Shown here: piece after piece, positions 7,855 through 16,128 of the stretch
Layout of the letters: each line of letters starts with the position of its first letter
How positions within the stretch are numbered: the stretch's first letter is position 1
Assembly: GCA_002085445.1 (NCBI GenBank)
Contig: NBMI01000129.1
Coordinates: 1-32,252 of the forward strand
Source of the DNA: Candidatus Parabeggiatoa sp. nov. 2
Lineage (GTDB): Bacteria > Pseudomonadota > Gammaproteobacteria > Beggiatoales > Beggiatoaceae
Direction: 5' to 3'
Length of the DNA stretch: 32,252 nucleotides
Notes under the pieces: model-generated
Told to the model about the DNA's origin: nothing
The model's input: the letters and a program-made list of their open reading frames with translations, nothing else
The model's database searches: none
Program-made: the position numbers and the translations under genes

Positions 7855-9048
7855 ATGTCACTCTATTTTTGGGTATTTTACTTGTCTATCATCTTAACGC
7901 CTACAACAGAAACATTCCGCTTCGCTACCTTCAACACGGCCTTGAGTCGCAACGAAGCCGGTGGACTCATTACTGAGCTTTCCACCTCCAACCATCAACA
8001 AGCCAAAAACGTTGCCGAGATTATCCAGCGCGTCAATCCCGACGTTCTCGCCCTGCAAGAATTCGACTATGATGAAGGTGGCAAGGCGCTACAATTGTTT
8101 CAAGACAATTACCTCCGTATCGGCCAACACGGGGCCCAACCCATTGATTTTAAATATACTTATGCCGTGCCGTCCAATACGGGTATTCCTTCTGGCAGGG
8201 ATTTAGACAAGGATGGCAAAATAGACGGCCCCGGTGATGCCCTTGGCTTTGGCTGCCATCCCGGCCAATATGCCTTTGCCATTCTCTCTAAATATCCGAT
8301 CAGGAACACTTCCCCTAACACACCCCGATGCCAAGGCTGTGTTAAGGACAATATCCGCACCTTCCAGCATTTTTTGTGGAAAGACATGCCGGGCGCGAAA
8401 TTGCCCAAGAATCCTGCGACAGGAGAAACGTGGTATTCAGCAGAGGCCTTAGAGATTTTTCGGCTCTCCTCAAAAAATCATGTTGATGTGCCGATTGAAT
8501 TGCCTACCGGTATCATTCACCTCCTTGTTGCTCACCCAACGCCGCCGGTGTTTGATGGCGACGAAGATCGTAATGGCTTACGCAACTTTGATGAAATACG
8601 CCTGTTGGCGGATTATATAACGCCCGGCAAGGCCGATTATCTCTATGACGACAACGGACAAAAGGGCGGCTTAGACGCAACAGCGCATTTTGTTATAATG
8701 GGTGACATGAACGCCGATCCGGTTGAAGGCGACAGCACAGACAACGCCATTCATCAATTACTGAACCATCCACGTATTCATCAACACCCGGCCCCAACCA
8801 GCCCCGGCAGCAAAGAAAACGCCCAATTGAATCCAGACACCTATAACAAAGGCAACCCAGCCCATCAGACGGCCAGTTGGGGGTTGCGCGTCGATTATGT
8901 CTTGCCTTCAAGAGATTTAAAGGTTTACGCGTCTGGTGTTTTTTGGCATAATTCCTCTAACCCTTTGTATTACTTAGTAGAAAAACAAGGAGAAACAGAG
9001 GCCAGTTCAGATCATCATTTAGTCTGGGCTGATATCGCCCTGCCATAA
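7855..9048 (+). CDS. Exported endonuclease/exonuclease/phosphatase-fold protein
   Basis: A 397-residue member of the EEP superfamily (DNase I/AP endonuclease/sphingomyelinase fold). Residues 1-19 are a hydrophobic signal sequence. The superfamily motifs are present: N27 in FATFNTAL, metal ligand E69 in VLALQEFD, H227 in LLVAHPTPP, D284-x-N286 in VIMGDMNADP, D347 in LRVDYVLPS, and the catalytic D386-H387 in SSDHHLVW. Inserted loops carry two EF-hand-like calcium-binding sequences, DLDKDGKID (116-124) and DGDEDRNG (234-241), typical of secreted enzymes of this kind. The substrate could be DNA, a phosphorylated sugar or a phospholipid. Its position after an exported 5'-nucleotidase suggests phosphate or nucleotide scavenging, but 820 bp of repeats separate the two genes. 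Confidence 0.88.
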   Translation: MSLYFWVFYLSIILTPTTETFRFATFNTALSRNEAGGLITELSTSNHQQAKNVAEIIQRVNPDVLALQEFDYDEGGKALQLFQDNYLRIGQHGAQPIDFKYTYAVPSNTGIPSGRDLDKDGKIDGPGDALGFGCHPGQYAFAILSKYPIRNTSPNTPRCQGCVKDNIRTFQHFLWKDMPGAKLPKNPATGETWYSAEALEIFRLSSKNHVDVPIELPTGIIHLLVAHPTPPVFDGDEDRNGLRNFDEIRLLADYITPGKADYLYDDNGQKGGLDATAHFVIMGDMNADPVEGDSTDNAIHQLLNHPRIHQHPAPTSPGSKENAQLNPDTYNKGNPAHQTASWGLRVDYVLPSRDLKVYASGVFWHNSSNPLYYLVEKQGETEASSDHHLVWADIALP

Positions 9049-9051
9049 CAC

Positions 9052-9400
9052 AGTGCAAGGTTTAACTTGCAGCGCCTAAAGGCAATTCATTGATAGTACA
9101 ACGAATTCGGAAATAAACGAATGGGGTGATTGCGGGATTTGCTCTCACCACCTATCAGTTTAGTACAACTAATCTCATTCGTTCCCAATGACGGTATTTT
9201 TTGAGATTGGCTTGGGAAGTGCAAGGGTTAGCTTGCACCGCCTAACGGCAATTCATTGATAATACAACGAATTGGGAAATAAATCGTCATGGCTAAATTA
9301 TTTCGCCACCCCCAAATATGAAAATCCGTTTCGGAACGCGTATCCGTTGTACTAGATGCTATAGGTATTTTCACAGTAAGCGAATGGGGATATTGCGGGA
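9052..9400. repeat. Duplicated 66-bp segment and related repeats
   Basis: About 9052-9117 and 9218-9283 are the same segment with several differences (AGTGCAAGG...TTGCA, then CGGCAATTCATTGATAATAC or AGGCAATTCATTGATAGTAC). A GCGAATGGGG-TATTGCGGGATTT motif occurs once near 9118-9140 and again near 9378-9400. CACCACCTATCAGTTT at 9148-9163 is a solo copy of the terminal repeat of the element at 16129-16368. No gene is visible between 9049 and 9567. Confidence 0.75.
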
Positions 9401-9567
9401 TTTTTTCTATTATATTCGTTTATTTATTTGTTCAAGAATGAATGCTACTACTTCAATCGTTGTACTACCGTTTTTCAGATAAAGATTTTTGGACTAAAAA
9501 CCTCGGCGGTTTGCAAAACCTCGGCGGTTTTAAAAAATTTATGAACACTTACAAGGAGATGATTTAA

Positions 9568-9891
9568 ATGAAAATTGCTATTACCAGCCAAAACAAGCGC
9601 GAAATCACCGAACACGCTGGGCGGTGTCGCAAATTTTGGATTTACGAAATCTTTGATGGCAAAATCAACGACAAAACGTTGTTGGAACTCTCGAAAGAAC
9701 AATCGTTCCATGACAGTTCAGCCCACGAACCCCATCCCCTAGACGAAGTGCAAGTTTTTATCACCGGCGGTATGGGCAAGGGATTAGTGCAACGCCTGAA
9801 AGCAAAAGGCATTGAACCCATTATGACTAACGAAAATGAACCCGATCGTGCCGTCGCCGCTTATCTGGAAGGGACTTTGTCCAAACTTTAG
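9568..9891 (+). CDS. NifX/NafY-type dinitrogenase FeMo-cofactor domain protein
   Basis: A 107-residue single-domain protein of the dinitrogenase iron-molybdenum cofactor family (NifB C-terminus/NifX/NafY-like). It shows the expected order: an N-terminal strand MKIAITSQNKREITEHAGRC, a KFWIYEIFDGKI strand pair, and the glycine-rich ITGGMGKGLVQRLKAKGIEP segment followed by a helix. Members bind Fe-S or FeMo-co precursors, but many stand-alone copies have no known role, and no nif gene is near. The ATG is preceded by AAGGAG with good spacing. The last residues (TLSKL) and the TAG stop come from a CCAAACTTTAGTTTGG palindrome, part of a three-copy repeat. Confidence 0.88.
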   Translation: MKIAITSQNKREITEHAGRCRKFWIYEIFDGKINDKTLLELSKEQSFHDSSAHEPHPLDEVQVFITGGMGKGLVQRLKAKGIEPIMTNENEPDRAVAAYLEGTLSKL

Positions 9892-9957
9892 TTTGGACTT
9901 TGGAGTCCAAACTTTAGTTTGGACTTTGGAGTCCAAACTTTAGTTTGGACTTTTTTT
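9880..9957 (+). terminator. Triple CCAAACTTTAGTTTGG repeat ending in an intrinsic terminator
   Basis: Three tandem 26-bp units carry GTCCAAACTTTAGTTTGGAC. The last forms an 8-9 bp stem (9930-9951) with a TTTA loop and is followed at once by seven T residues (9951-9957), the form of a Rho-independent terminator. The first copy overlaps the stop codon of the NifX-like gene. Confidence 0.8.
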
Positions 9958-10065
9958 GCCGTCCAAAGCTAAGAACGTGTTTTAAAACTCAACTTAACTC
10001 ATTGTTTTATAAGCAATATATATTTTATAAGTGATTGATTCTTGGACTTTTCAAACACGCTCTAA

Positions 10066-10471
10066 GTTTGTAGTAGGCGCTTTAGCGCCTAAGTTTGTAG
10101 TAGGCGCTTTAGCGCCTAAGTTTGTAGTAGGCGCTTTAGTTTGTAGTAGGCGCTTTAGCGCCTAAGTTTGTAGTAGGCGCTTTAGCGCCTAAGTTTATAG
10201 TAGGCGCTTTAGTTTGTAGTAGGCGCTTTAGCGCCTAAGTTTGTAGTAGGCGCTTTAGCGCCTAAGTTTATAGTAGGCGCCTAAGTTTATAGTAGGCGCT
10301 TTAGCGCCTAAGTTTATAGTAGGCGCTTTAGCGCCTAAGTTTGTAGTAGGCGCTTTAGCGCCTAAGTTTATAGTAGGCGCTTTAGCGCCTAAGTTTATAG
10401 TAGGCGCTTTAGCGCCTAAGTTTGTAGTAGGCGGCGCTTTAGCGCCTAAGTTTGTAGTAGGCGCTTTAGCG
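10066..10471. repeat. 27-bp repeat array, 16 copies
   Basis: Sixteen copies of the unit TTTGTAGTAGGCGCTTTAGC followed by GCCTAAG are in tandem; several lack the GCGCCT half and one has an extra GGC. Each full unit contains the palindrome AGGCGC-TTTA-GCGCCT. Variation is limited to TTTGTAG versus TTTATAG and to truncations, and there are no spacers. The same family lies in the opposite orientation at 477-640 and again at 13983-14100. Confidence 0.95.
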
Positions 10472-10564
10472 TCTGTAACAAAATAACTTGAACAAATTTT
10501 CTCAAATTAATTTATTAGAATTTGCTCTACAAAAATGACCAGGTTATTTTGTAACAGGCCCTTA

Positions 10565-10977
10565 ATGTACTTTAAACAATATTTCTAAAACCGACGGGTT
10601 TCAGTTGAGGGCCAGGTTTTCAAATTGATTGGGCCACTTTTTGTTAATGTACTTTCACAGTTTCCAAAACCGACGGGGTTCTTTTGGGGGTGTACTTTCA
10701 CAGTTTCCAAAACCGACGGGGTTCTTTTGGGGGCCAGGTTTTCAAATTGATTGGGCCACTTTTTGTTAATGTACTTTCACAGTTTCCAAAACCGACGGGT
10801 TTCTGTTGAGGGCCAGGTTTTCAAATTGATTGGAGCACTTTTTGTTAATGTACTTTCACAGTTTCCAAAACCGACGGGTTTCAGTTGAGGGCCAGGTTTT
10901 CAAATTGATTGGGCCACTTTTTGTTAATGTACTTTCACAGTTTCCAAAACCGACGGGGTTCTTTTGGGGGTTCATAG
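10565..10977. repeat. 79-bp tandem repeats upstream of the ATPase gene
   Basis: Units start at about 10565, 10646, 10691, 10770, 10849 and 10928. Each reads TGTACTTTCACAGTTTCCAA, then AACCGACGGG, then (in full units) GGGCCAGGTTTTCAAATTGA and CACTTTTTGTTAA. The spacing is 79 bp for full units and 45 bp for the shortened second one. They leave an open reading frame in front of the ATPase, but that frame is repeat sequence, not gene. Confidence 0.9.
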
Positions 10978-11027
10978 TAGGCGAGTTATCGCCTGTTTTC
11001 AAAACCGTTATTTTGAGATGTAATGAC

Positions 11028-12191
11028 ATGATTACTCAAATTGAAGCCAAAAATTTCCGCTGTTTGCGTGATGTTCGTCAATCCTTAGGAGCATTCCACA
11101 TTCTTGTTGGCCCCAACGCCACTGGTAAGACGACCTTTTTTGATGTTTTCGCCTTGCTGGGACGCTTAGTGTCAACTGGATTAGAGGCTGCTATATCTGA
11201 GCGTACTCACAATTTAGCTGATTTATTTTGGGGAAAATCCGGAACACAGTTTGACTTGGCGATTGAAGCAAAGATTCCAGATAGCCAACGCCTGACACAA
11301 GCTTTTGAGAAGATTCGTTATGAAGTCACTATTGGCATGGATTCGATGAGCCGTGAAACGGCAATACTTGCGGAACGTGTTTTGTTAATCGGGCCTCAGT
11401 TAAAACGTCTCGTTGTCAGCAAAGATGATGAGAAATATGACCACTTTTATCCAGAAGTCTCTGAACCCATCGAACATCATTCCACACTTTCCTTTAAACT
11501 GGGTTCTCAGCGCTCGGCACTGGGTAATTTGCCAGAAGATGATTCCCAATTTCCGGTGAGTGTTTGGTTTAAAAATTTACTCACGACTGGGATACAACCA
11601 TTTATCCTCAATAGTCGAATTATGCGCCAACCAAGTCCGCCAGGCCAACAACGTCGTTTTAAACCGGATGGTTCTAATTTGCCTTGGATGATAGAGTGGC
11701 TACACAAACAAGCCTTTGAAAATTATCAAGATTGGATAAGTCATTTACAAACGGCGCTTGATGATCTTGAAGATATTTATACGGTAGTACGTCCAGAAGA
11801 TAGGCATCGTTATCTGGTAATGCGTTATCGGGGTGGCTTAGAAGTGCCTTCTTGGATGACATCGGATGGTACATTAAGAGTGTTGGCTTTAACTTTACCG
11901 GCCTATTTACCTCATTTATCGGGTATTTATTTAGTTGAAGAACCGGAAAACGGCATTCACCCGCGAGCGGTGGAAACGATTTATCAATCGTTATCTTCCG
12001 TTTATGATGCTCAAGTTCTACTGGCAACACATTCACCAGTGATTTTAAGTACGGCAAAATTGCAAGAGATATTGTGCTTTGCCAAAGAAGGGGCGACGAA
12101 AATTGTGAGTGGTAACCAACATCCCGCTTTGAAGCATTGGAAAGGTGAAACCAATCTCGGTGTTTTGTTTGCAGGGGGGGTATTGGGATGA
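11028..12191 (+). CDS. ABC-class ATPase (OLD/AAA15-like), candidate defence ATPase
   Basis: A 387-residue soluble ATPase of the SMC/RecF/OLD-like ABC class. Walker A is GPNATGKTT (28-36), a signature-like SDGTLRVLAL is at 279-288, Walker B is YLVEEPENGIHP (301-312) and the H-loop is LLATHSP (332-338). About 200 residues between Walker A and the signature form the family-specific insert. The frame is open back to 10830, but those 66 codons are the 79-bp repeats; ATG 11028 begins MITQIEAKNFRCLRD, the normal start for this family. Its stop overlaps the next start in ATGA, so both proteins are translationally coupled. ATPases of this class paired with small TOPRIM-like proteins occur in anti-phage systems; the defence role here is inference. 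Confidence 0.87.
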   Translation: MITQIEAKNFRCLRDVRQSLGAFHILVGPNATGKTTFFDVFALLGRLVSTGLEAAISERTHNLADLFWGKSGTQFDLAIEAKIPDSQRLTQAFEKIRYEVTIGMDSMSRETAILAERVLLIGPQLKRLVVSKDDEKYDHFYPEVSEPIEHHSTLSFKLGSQRSALGNLPEDDSQFPVSVWFKNLLTTGIQPFILNSRIMRQPSPPGQQRRFKPDGSNLPWMIEWLHKQAFENYQDWISHLQTALDDLEDIYTVVRPEDRHRYLVMRYRGGLEVPSWMTSDGTLRVLALTLPAYLPHLSGIYLVEEPENGIHPRAVETIYQSLSSVYDAQVLLATHSPVILSTAKLQEILCFAKEGATKIVSGNQHPALKHWKGETNLGVLFAGGVLG

Positions 12192-12790
12192 AAGATTTAG
12201 TCGTTCTGGTTGCCGATAAAAATATGGAATACTCAGTCAAAGGCAGACTGAGTCGCCCCCAAGCACTGTCAATACGTCAAATTAGTTTCGATCTGTTTGT
12301 TCATCCCCACAATGATCCGGGTTGTCTTAATGATGGACATCATTTTTTGCGAACTTCTTTAAATCAAAGCACCCATGCCTTAATCTTATTTGATAGAGAA
12401 GGGTGTGGGCGTGAGGGTTTAACTCGACAACAATTAGAACAGCAAGTTGAAGCTAACCTTTTTCGTTCCGGTTGGCAACAAGCTGCCGCTATTGTGTTAA
12501 ACCCGGAATTAGAAATTTGGGTATGGAGCGACTCACCTCATGTTGCTGAGCTATTGGGCTGGAAACAACCTGAGTTAAACAGATGGTTAAAAACTAAAGG
12601 ATTTTTACGTGAAGGAGAGATAAAGCCAGAAAGACCCAAAGAAAGCATGGAAGCCGCATTGAAAAAAGTACGCAAACCACGTTCTTCAATTTTATATCGA
12701 CGATTGGCTGAAAAGGTCAGTTTTGGACGTTGCACTGATGAAGCATTTAACAAATTCAAAACGACATTGCAAAACTGGTTTTCACCTTGA
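12188..12790 (+). CDS. TOPRIM-like partner of the ABC-class ATPase
   Basis: A 200-residue soluble protein encoded 4 bp overlapping with the upstream ATPase. It appears to belong to a conserved family usually found next to such ATPases. The N-terminal strand DLVVLVADKNMEYSVKGRL (D10, E14), a second strand ending in ALILFDREG (D69, E71) and NPELEIWVW (E107, E109) give the acidic pattern expected of a TOPRIM-like nuclease or phosphotransfer fold (compare DUF4276 and the AriB partner of PARIS). The C-terminal part (about 140-195) is basic and helical, with KPERPKESMEAALKKVRKPR. The TOPRIM assignment rests on pattern and context, not on a search. Palindromic terminators follow. Confidence 0.75.
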   Translation: MKDLVVLVADKNMEYSVKGRLSRPQALSIRQISFDLFVHPHNDPGCLNDGHHFLRTSLNQSTHALILFDREGCGREGLTRQQLEQQVEANLFRSGWQQAAAIVLNPELEIWVWSDSPHVAELLGWKQPELNRWLKTKGFLREGEIKPERPKESMEAALKKVRKPRSSILYRRLAEKVSFGRCTDEAFNKFKTTLQNWFSP

Positions 12791-12829
12791 AAAATACTTG
12801 AATTACCAAAAAATTGCTTAGAGTCGTTT

Positions 12830-13010
12830 GGAAACTTTTTTGGAGCCCTAAGCATTTTGACATTTTTTGGAGTCCAAACTTTTTTGGAATCCAAACCTTT
12901 AGGTTTATAGTTTTTTAGAGTCTGTTTTCGGAGTCCAAACCTTTAGGTTTGGACGTTTTTTGGAATCAAAATTGTTTTTGGAGTCCAAAGCTAAAGCTTT
13001 GGACTCCATG
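12830..13010. terminator. Bidirectional terminator cluster between convergent genes
   Basis: GTCCAAACCTTTAGGTTTGGAC (22 bases, palindromic) lies at 12933-12954 and is followed by GTTTTTT; a second, perfect palindrome with 13-bp arms, GGAGTCCAAAGCT/AGCTTTGGACTCC, is at 12980-13007. Degenerate GGAGTCC/TTTTTTGG fragments precede them. The cluster separates the plus-strand ATPase/TOPRIM pair from the minus-strand DUF481 gene and would stop transcription from both sides. Confidence 0.7.
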
Positions 13011-13049
13011 AATGATTTTTGGTTAGAAAAAATTTTGGGATTTCGGGAT

Positions 13050-13766
13050 TCAAAAATCGTAGACTAGAGTAACGGTGCTGGTTGTGTCGGTTTTTTCCGT
13101 GCCCGGAGGAACCTCGCTATTGTTTTTGATCAACAGTGACAACTTCAATTTCAGATTCTCCATCACACCAACCAGAAACCCAGTATCGGATTCACTGTAG
13201 ACATTCTCAGTACCGCCTTCTACCTTCAAATATTGGGTAAATTCGGTATTGTCACTGATTTTCTGACGGTAGTTCAGCCCAAGATAGCCAATCAGTTGCT
13301 GGTCGTTAGTTTCACTGTAAATGTCCAACAGGATGTTGTTCTGCCCTATACCGACACCGGCTTCTAGCTTTAAGCCCGTGCTATCCGTGTTAATTAGTTG
13401 GTGCCCATAGCCAAAAATCAGCGAGGACTGATACTCATAACCACTGAAGCGATCCTCTTCATATCGGAATTTACCGAGTAGGTAACTGCTATCGGACCAG
13501 TGGTAATTGCTTTGCCATTTCAAACCGTATGTCTCTGCACTCAGTGTACTGTTGTCTTCCGAACGCAAAGTCTCCAGTTTAATATTATGTTCCCACGGCA
13601 ACACTTTGTAGCCGAATCCTAATTTGGCAACGAGACTCTGAGTTTCGGTATTGCCAGTGGTTTGGGTAAAACCTAACTCACCTTGACCATTCCAAGGCTT
13701 GTCTTCTGCTACCGCTGCCTGAAGACAGAGCGAAACCGCTAACCCTAGAGCCAGTTTTTTGTGCAT
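13050..13766 (-). CDS. DUF481 outer-membrane beta-barrel protein
   Basis: A 238-residue protein with a clear signal peptide (1-20, MHKKLALGLAVSLCLQAAVA). The mature part is a series of amphipathic strands with short turns (GELGFTQTTGNTETQSLVAK; YGLKWQSNYHWSDSSYLLGK; FRYEEDRFSGYEYQSSLIFG) and ends in VTLVYDF, the C-terminal aromatic residue used by outer-membrane assembly. GFTQTTGNTETQSL near the start of the mature protein is the hallmark of DUF481 (YdiY, a salt-induced outer-membrane protein in E. coli). The function is unknown. The ATG is preceded by AAGGAG with good spacing. It converges with the TOPRIM-like gene across palindromes. Confidence 0.88.
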   Translation of the reverse strand: MHKKLALGLAVSLCLQAAVAEDKPWNGQGELGFTQTTGNTETQSLVAKLGFGYKVLPWEHNIKLETLRSEDNSTLSAETYGLKWQSNYHWSDSSYLLGKFRYEEDRFSGYEYQSSLIFGYGHQLINTDSTGLKLEAGVGIGQNNILLDIYSETNDQQLIGYLGLNYRQKISDNTEFTQYLKVEGGTENVYSESDTGFLVGVMENLKLKLSLLIKNNSEVPPGTEKTDTTSTVTLVYDF

Positions 13767-14533
13767 AACAAATTTCTCCTTTCGACGAAACTCCTACAAA
13801 AAAATTCAGGGATAAAGAAAATCAATAATTTACAGCCAAAAAACCGTTAATAACAGTATTTATTATATGGATTAATAATTAACTATACTTAGCACCGTTA
13901 CAAACGAAGTCACGAGCGGAACAAGATTATTTTAACATCGTTATAAGTACTGAAGCACAAGTTTTCAGGTATTTTGAATTCCTAAGTTTGTAGTAGGTGC
14001 TTTAGCGCCTGAGTTTGTAGTAGGCGCTTTAGCGCCTTGCGTTTGTAGTGGGTGCTTTAGCGGCTTGCGTTTGTAGTAGGCGCTTTAGCGCCTAAGTTTG
14101 CACATGTTTTCAGTATTTTGAATTCATAAAACACCGAAGTTAAAGGGGGATATTCAATGAAAATACCTGTTTATTTTTGCTTCAGTACTTACTAGGCACC
14201 GTCATCCTTAAGTTTTTTGTCATGTCTCATGGTTCGAGAAAAGCGGAGCGATAAATATCGAACCATAAAAACAAGATTTCTCTTCGAGTAGAAATGACTT
14301 TCAGCGCGATTTGTGTAAAATATTATATTTCGCTACGCTCGTTACTGCGTTTCCGAGCGAAGCAAGATCAGTTTTTACTCCTTTGAAAAGGAGTGAATAC
14401 ACCCCCAACTTCTTCAATCCAAGGAGTGCGCGAAGCCCCTCTTTAAAGGGGCGTGTCAAGATTCTCAAAAAACGCTTTACGAGTTCTGAGCGAAGCGAGA
14501 GCATTTATAACGGTGTGCAGTCTAACAATCATT
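13767..14533. other. Gene-free interval with repeats
   Basis: No supported gene. It holds a four-unit block of the 27-bp repeat (13983-14100) and, at about 14320-14520, two GCGAAGC-rich segments (CGCTACGCTCGTTACTGCG; GAGCGAAGCGAGAGC) resembling the GAGCGGAGCGAGATAATAG parts at 7150-7400. A 13-codon frame at 14157-14195 has a good ribosome-binding site but nothing recognisable. Confidence 0.6.
13983..14100. repeat. 27-bp repeat block, 4 copies
   Basis: Four tandem copies of TTTGTAGTAGGCGCTTTAGC-type units, more diverged than those at 10066-10471 (GGTGC, GCGGCTTGCG and GAGTTTG variants). The flanks share a TTTTCAG(G)TATTTTGAATTC motif (about 13964-13980 and 14106-14123), so the block seems to have been inserted or expanded between copies of that motif. 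Confidence 0.85.
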
Positions 14534-15589
14534 TTACTCTGTCTCTTTTTTATATTTCAACTGCGAAATGAGACAGTCTTCCAAACTGATGTCATCCCGC
14601 ACACCGAGATAAGTGGGCTGGTAAAGATTACCCCCTTTATAGGCATACAGATAGCGAACTTCAATAATTGAATCCACCGCGGGAATTTTTTTGTTTGGCG
14701 GGATTGTGACATTTCCCACGCCAACTTGATTTTCATCGTCGATAACCGCAACCGCAACACTGCGCTTATCATTTTTCTTAGTGACAATAACAGAGGCGGT
14801 GGCATAGAACTTGAATTTTATCTGATTTCCGCCGCTGTTGGGCCGGCCGGCCGTGTAGGGAGCGGAATGTTTTTTGAAAACAATGCCCTCCGATCCAGAA
14901 GCCTTTAACCGCTCATACAATTGTTGTTTTTCTTCCGTGGTTTTGGCCGTTTCAACGACAACTATTGAGCCGCTCAAACCCAAGTTCTCAAGATGTGACA
15001 GCCTTTCGCGGTAGGGAGTTGGCTTTATATCGGTGTTGTTAATTTCTAATAAATCAAAAGCGAACAGTTTTTCTCCCACAGCTTCACCATCCACCAAGTA
15101 AGTCTGATCAACTTGTGACGCACTATTGAATATCGTGTCTGGCGCACCGACTTCAAGGCCTTTTCGGTTAATCGCAATGAGGGTGTCCGTTTTGCGGATA
15201 AGCATTCTCTTCCCGTCATGCTTTTCCTGCGCCCACCACTTATTGTCATTGATGAGCTGAGTGACTTTGGGTTCGTCAACAAAGTTTAATAATTGACATT
15301 GGACACCCGTATCCTTCATATCAGCGTCGGTATGAACATACTGTGAGCCTTCCTCGCCGGGTGCGTAACCTTTCGATGTTTTGCTTTTCAGCAGTTTGTC
15401 ATAGATTTTCTTAGCAGAAGCGTAATCGACGGGTGTATTCGTTTTAGTCCCCGTTTTGAGCGTCGCTCCCCGGCGCCCATAAGCAAAGTTCACCACAAAA
15501 CTGTTGCTACCCGCTTCTTCTATAGAAGCCTTGTAAACTTTATCGCTGCTTCCTTGTTTGAAATACAAGGTAATTTTTTCGGAACTCAT
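14534..15589 (-). CDS. WGR-domain ATP-dependent DNA ligase
   Basis: A 351-residue fusion. Residues about 5-75 are a WGR-like domain (LYFKQGSSDKVYKASI, then FAYGRRGATLKTGT with YGR in place of WGR), a nucleic-acid-binding module also found in PARPs. Residues about 100-265 form the nucleotidyltransferase core of an ATP-dependent DNA ligase: motif I EKHDGKR with the adenylated lysine K123, motif III LVDGEAVG (165-172), motif IV EGIVFKK (234-240) and motif V IKFKFY (257-262). Residues about 266-345 form a short OB-fold. It joins nicks in duplex DNA; the compact form lacks an N-terminal DNA-binding domain, which the WGR could replace. The start has a strong AGGAGG 5 bases upstream. Confidence 0.88.
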   Translation of the reverse strand: MSSEKITLYFKQGSSDKVYKASIEEAGSNSFVVNFAYGRRGATLKTGTKTNTPVDYASAKKIYDKLLKSKTSKGYAPGEEGSQYVHTDADMKDTGVQCQLLNFVDEPKVTQLINDNKWWAQEKHDGKRMLIRKTDTLIAINRKGLEVGAPDTIFNSASQVDQTYLVDGEAVGEKLFAFDLLEINNTDIKPTPYRERLSHLENLGLSGSIVVVETAKTTEEKQQLYERLKASGSEGIVFKKHSAPYTAGRPNSGGNQIKFKFYATASVIVTKKNDKRSVAVAVIDDENQVGVGNVTIPPNKKIPAVDSIIEVRYLYAYKGGNLYQPTYLGVRDDISLEDCLISQLKYKKETE

Positions 15590-16128
15590 AACTCCTCCTT
15601 TTTTGATTTAAATAACACACCCCGAAATCATCAGGAGTCCAAACTTTAGTTTGGCAGGGTGAAAAAATCTCAAATTTAACACCCAAGTGTAACTCCCAGG
15701 ATTGAAGGAGCCGGGGGTGTGTTAGGAAAAATGTTTGCCAATCCTAAAAAAAATTTGTCAAGCTAGAATAAGTTTTTCCAAGTTCACTGTATTAAGTATT
15801 ATGGTAATCTTTAAAAATTTCAAGTGCTTTTTAACCCTCTCGTTTTATTAACACATCCGATGTTTAGCAAACATCGGATGTATTTTCCAAGTTAGTTATT
15901 TTTCTGGAACACTATAGATGCGAATTAAGGGTTCAATTGAATCTGATAAAATAAATAACTTATAAAAACATCTTCATTGAAAGTAATTTTATAAGGTTTC
16001 TCCGATCAAAGAAATGACATCTTTGTTCATTCTACATTTTTCATTTGATCGCGAGATATTCGCATTATAGGTAATTGGTAATTGGTAATTTATTTGTCAG
16101 TACTTGCTATTTTTAAAAACGGCTGCGA
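15590..16128. other. Gene-free interval with hairpins
   Basis: No gene seen. AGTCCAAACTTTAGTTTGG (about 15636-15654) is another copy of the gene-end palindrome, here 5' of the ligase gene. ACATCCGATGTTT/AAACATCGGATGT (15853-15881) is a perfect 13-bp-arm hairpin with loop AGC. A lone GGTAATTGGTAATTGGTAATT microrepeat lies at about 16071-16091. The rest is AT-rich. Confidence 0.6.

Noticed and set aside
9568..9891. NifX-like gene as evidence for a nitrogen-fixation cluster
   Set aside because: No other nif gene is in the window, and stand-alone members of this family are common in non-fixing contexts.
10066..10471. Regular 27-bp repeats resembling a CRISPR array
   Set aside because: Units are directly adjacent, with no unique spacers, and no cas genes are present.
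10830..11027. 66-codon N-terminal extension of the ATPase
   Set aside because: Encoded by 79-bp intergenic repeats; the family-typical start is at 11028.
11674..12240. 188-codon minus-strand open frame
   Set aside because: A shadow of the ATPase gene, whose motifs are all on the plus strand.
14157..14195. 13-codon frame with a good ribosome-binding site, possible leader peptide
   Set aside because: No downstream gene on the same strand and no attenuator structure; too short to support.
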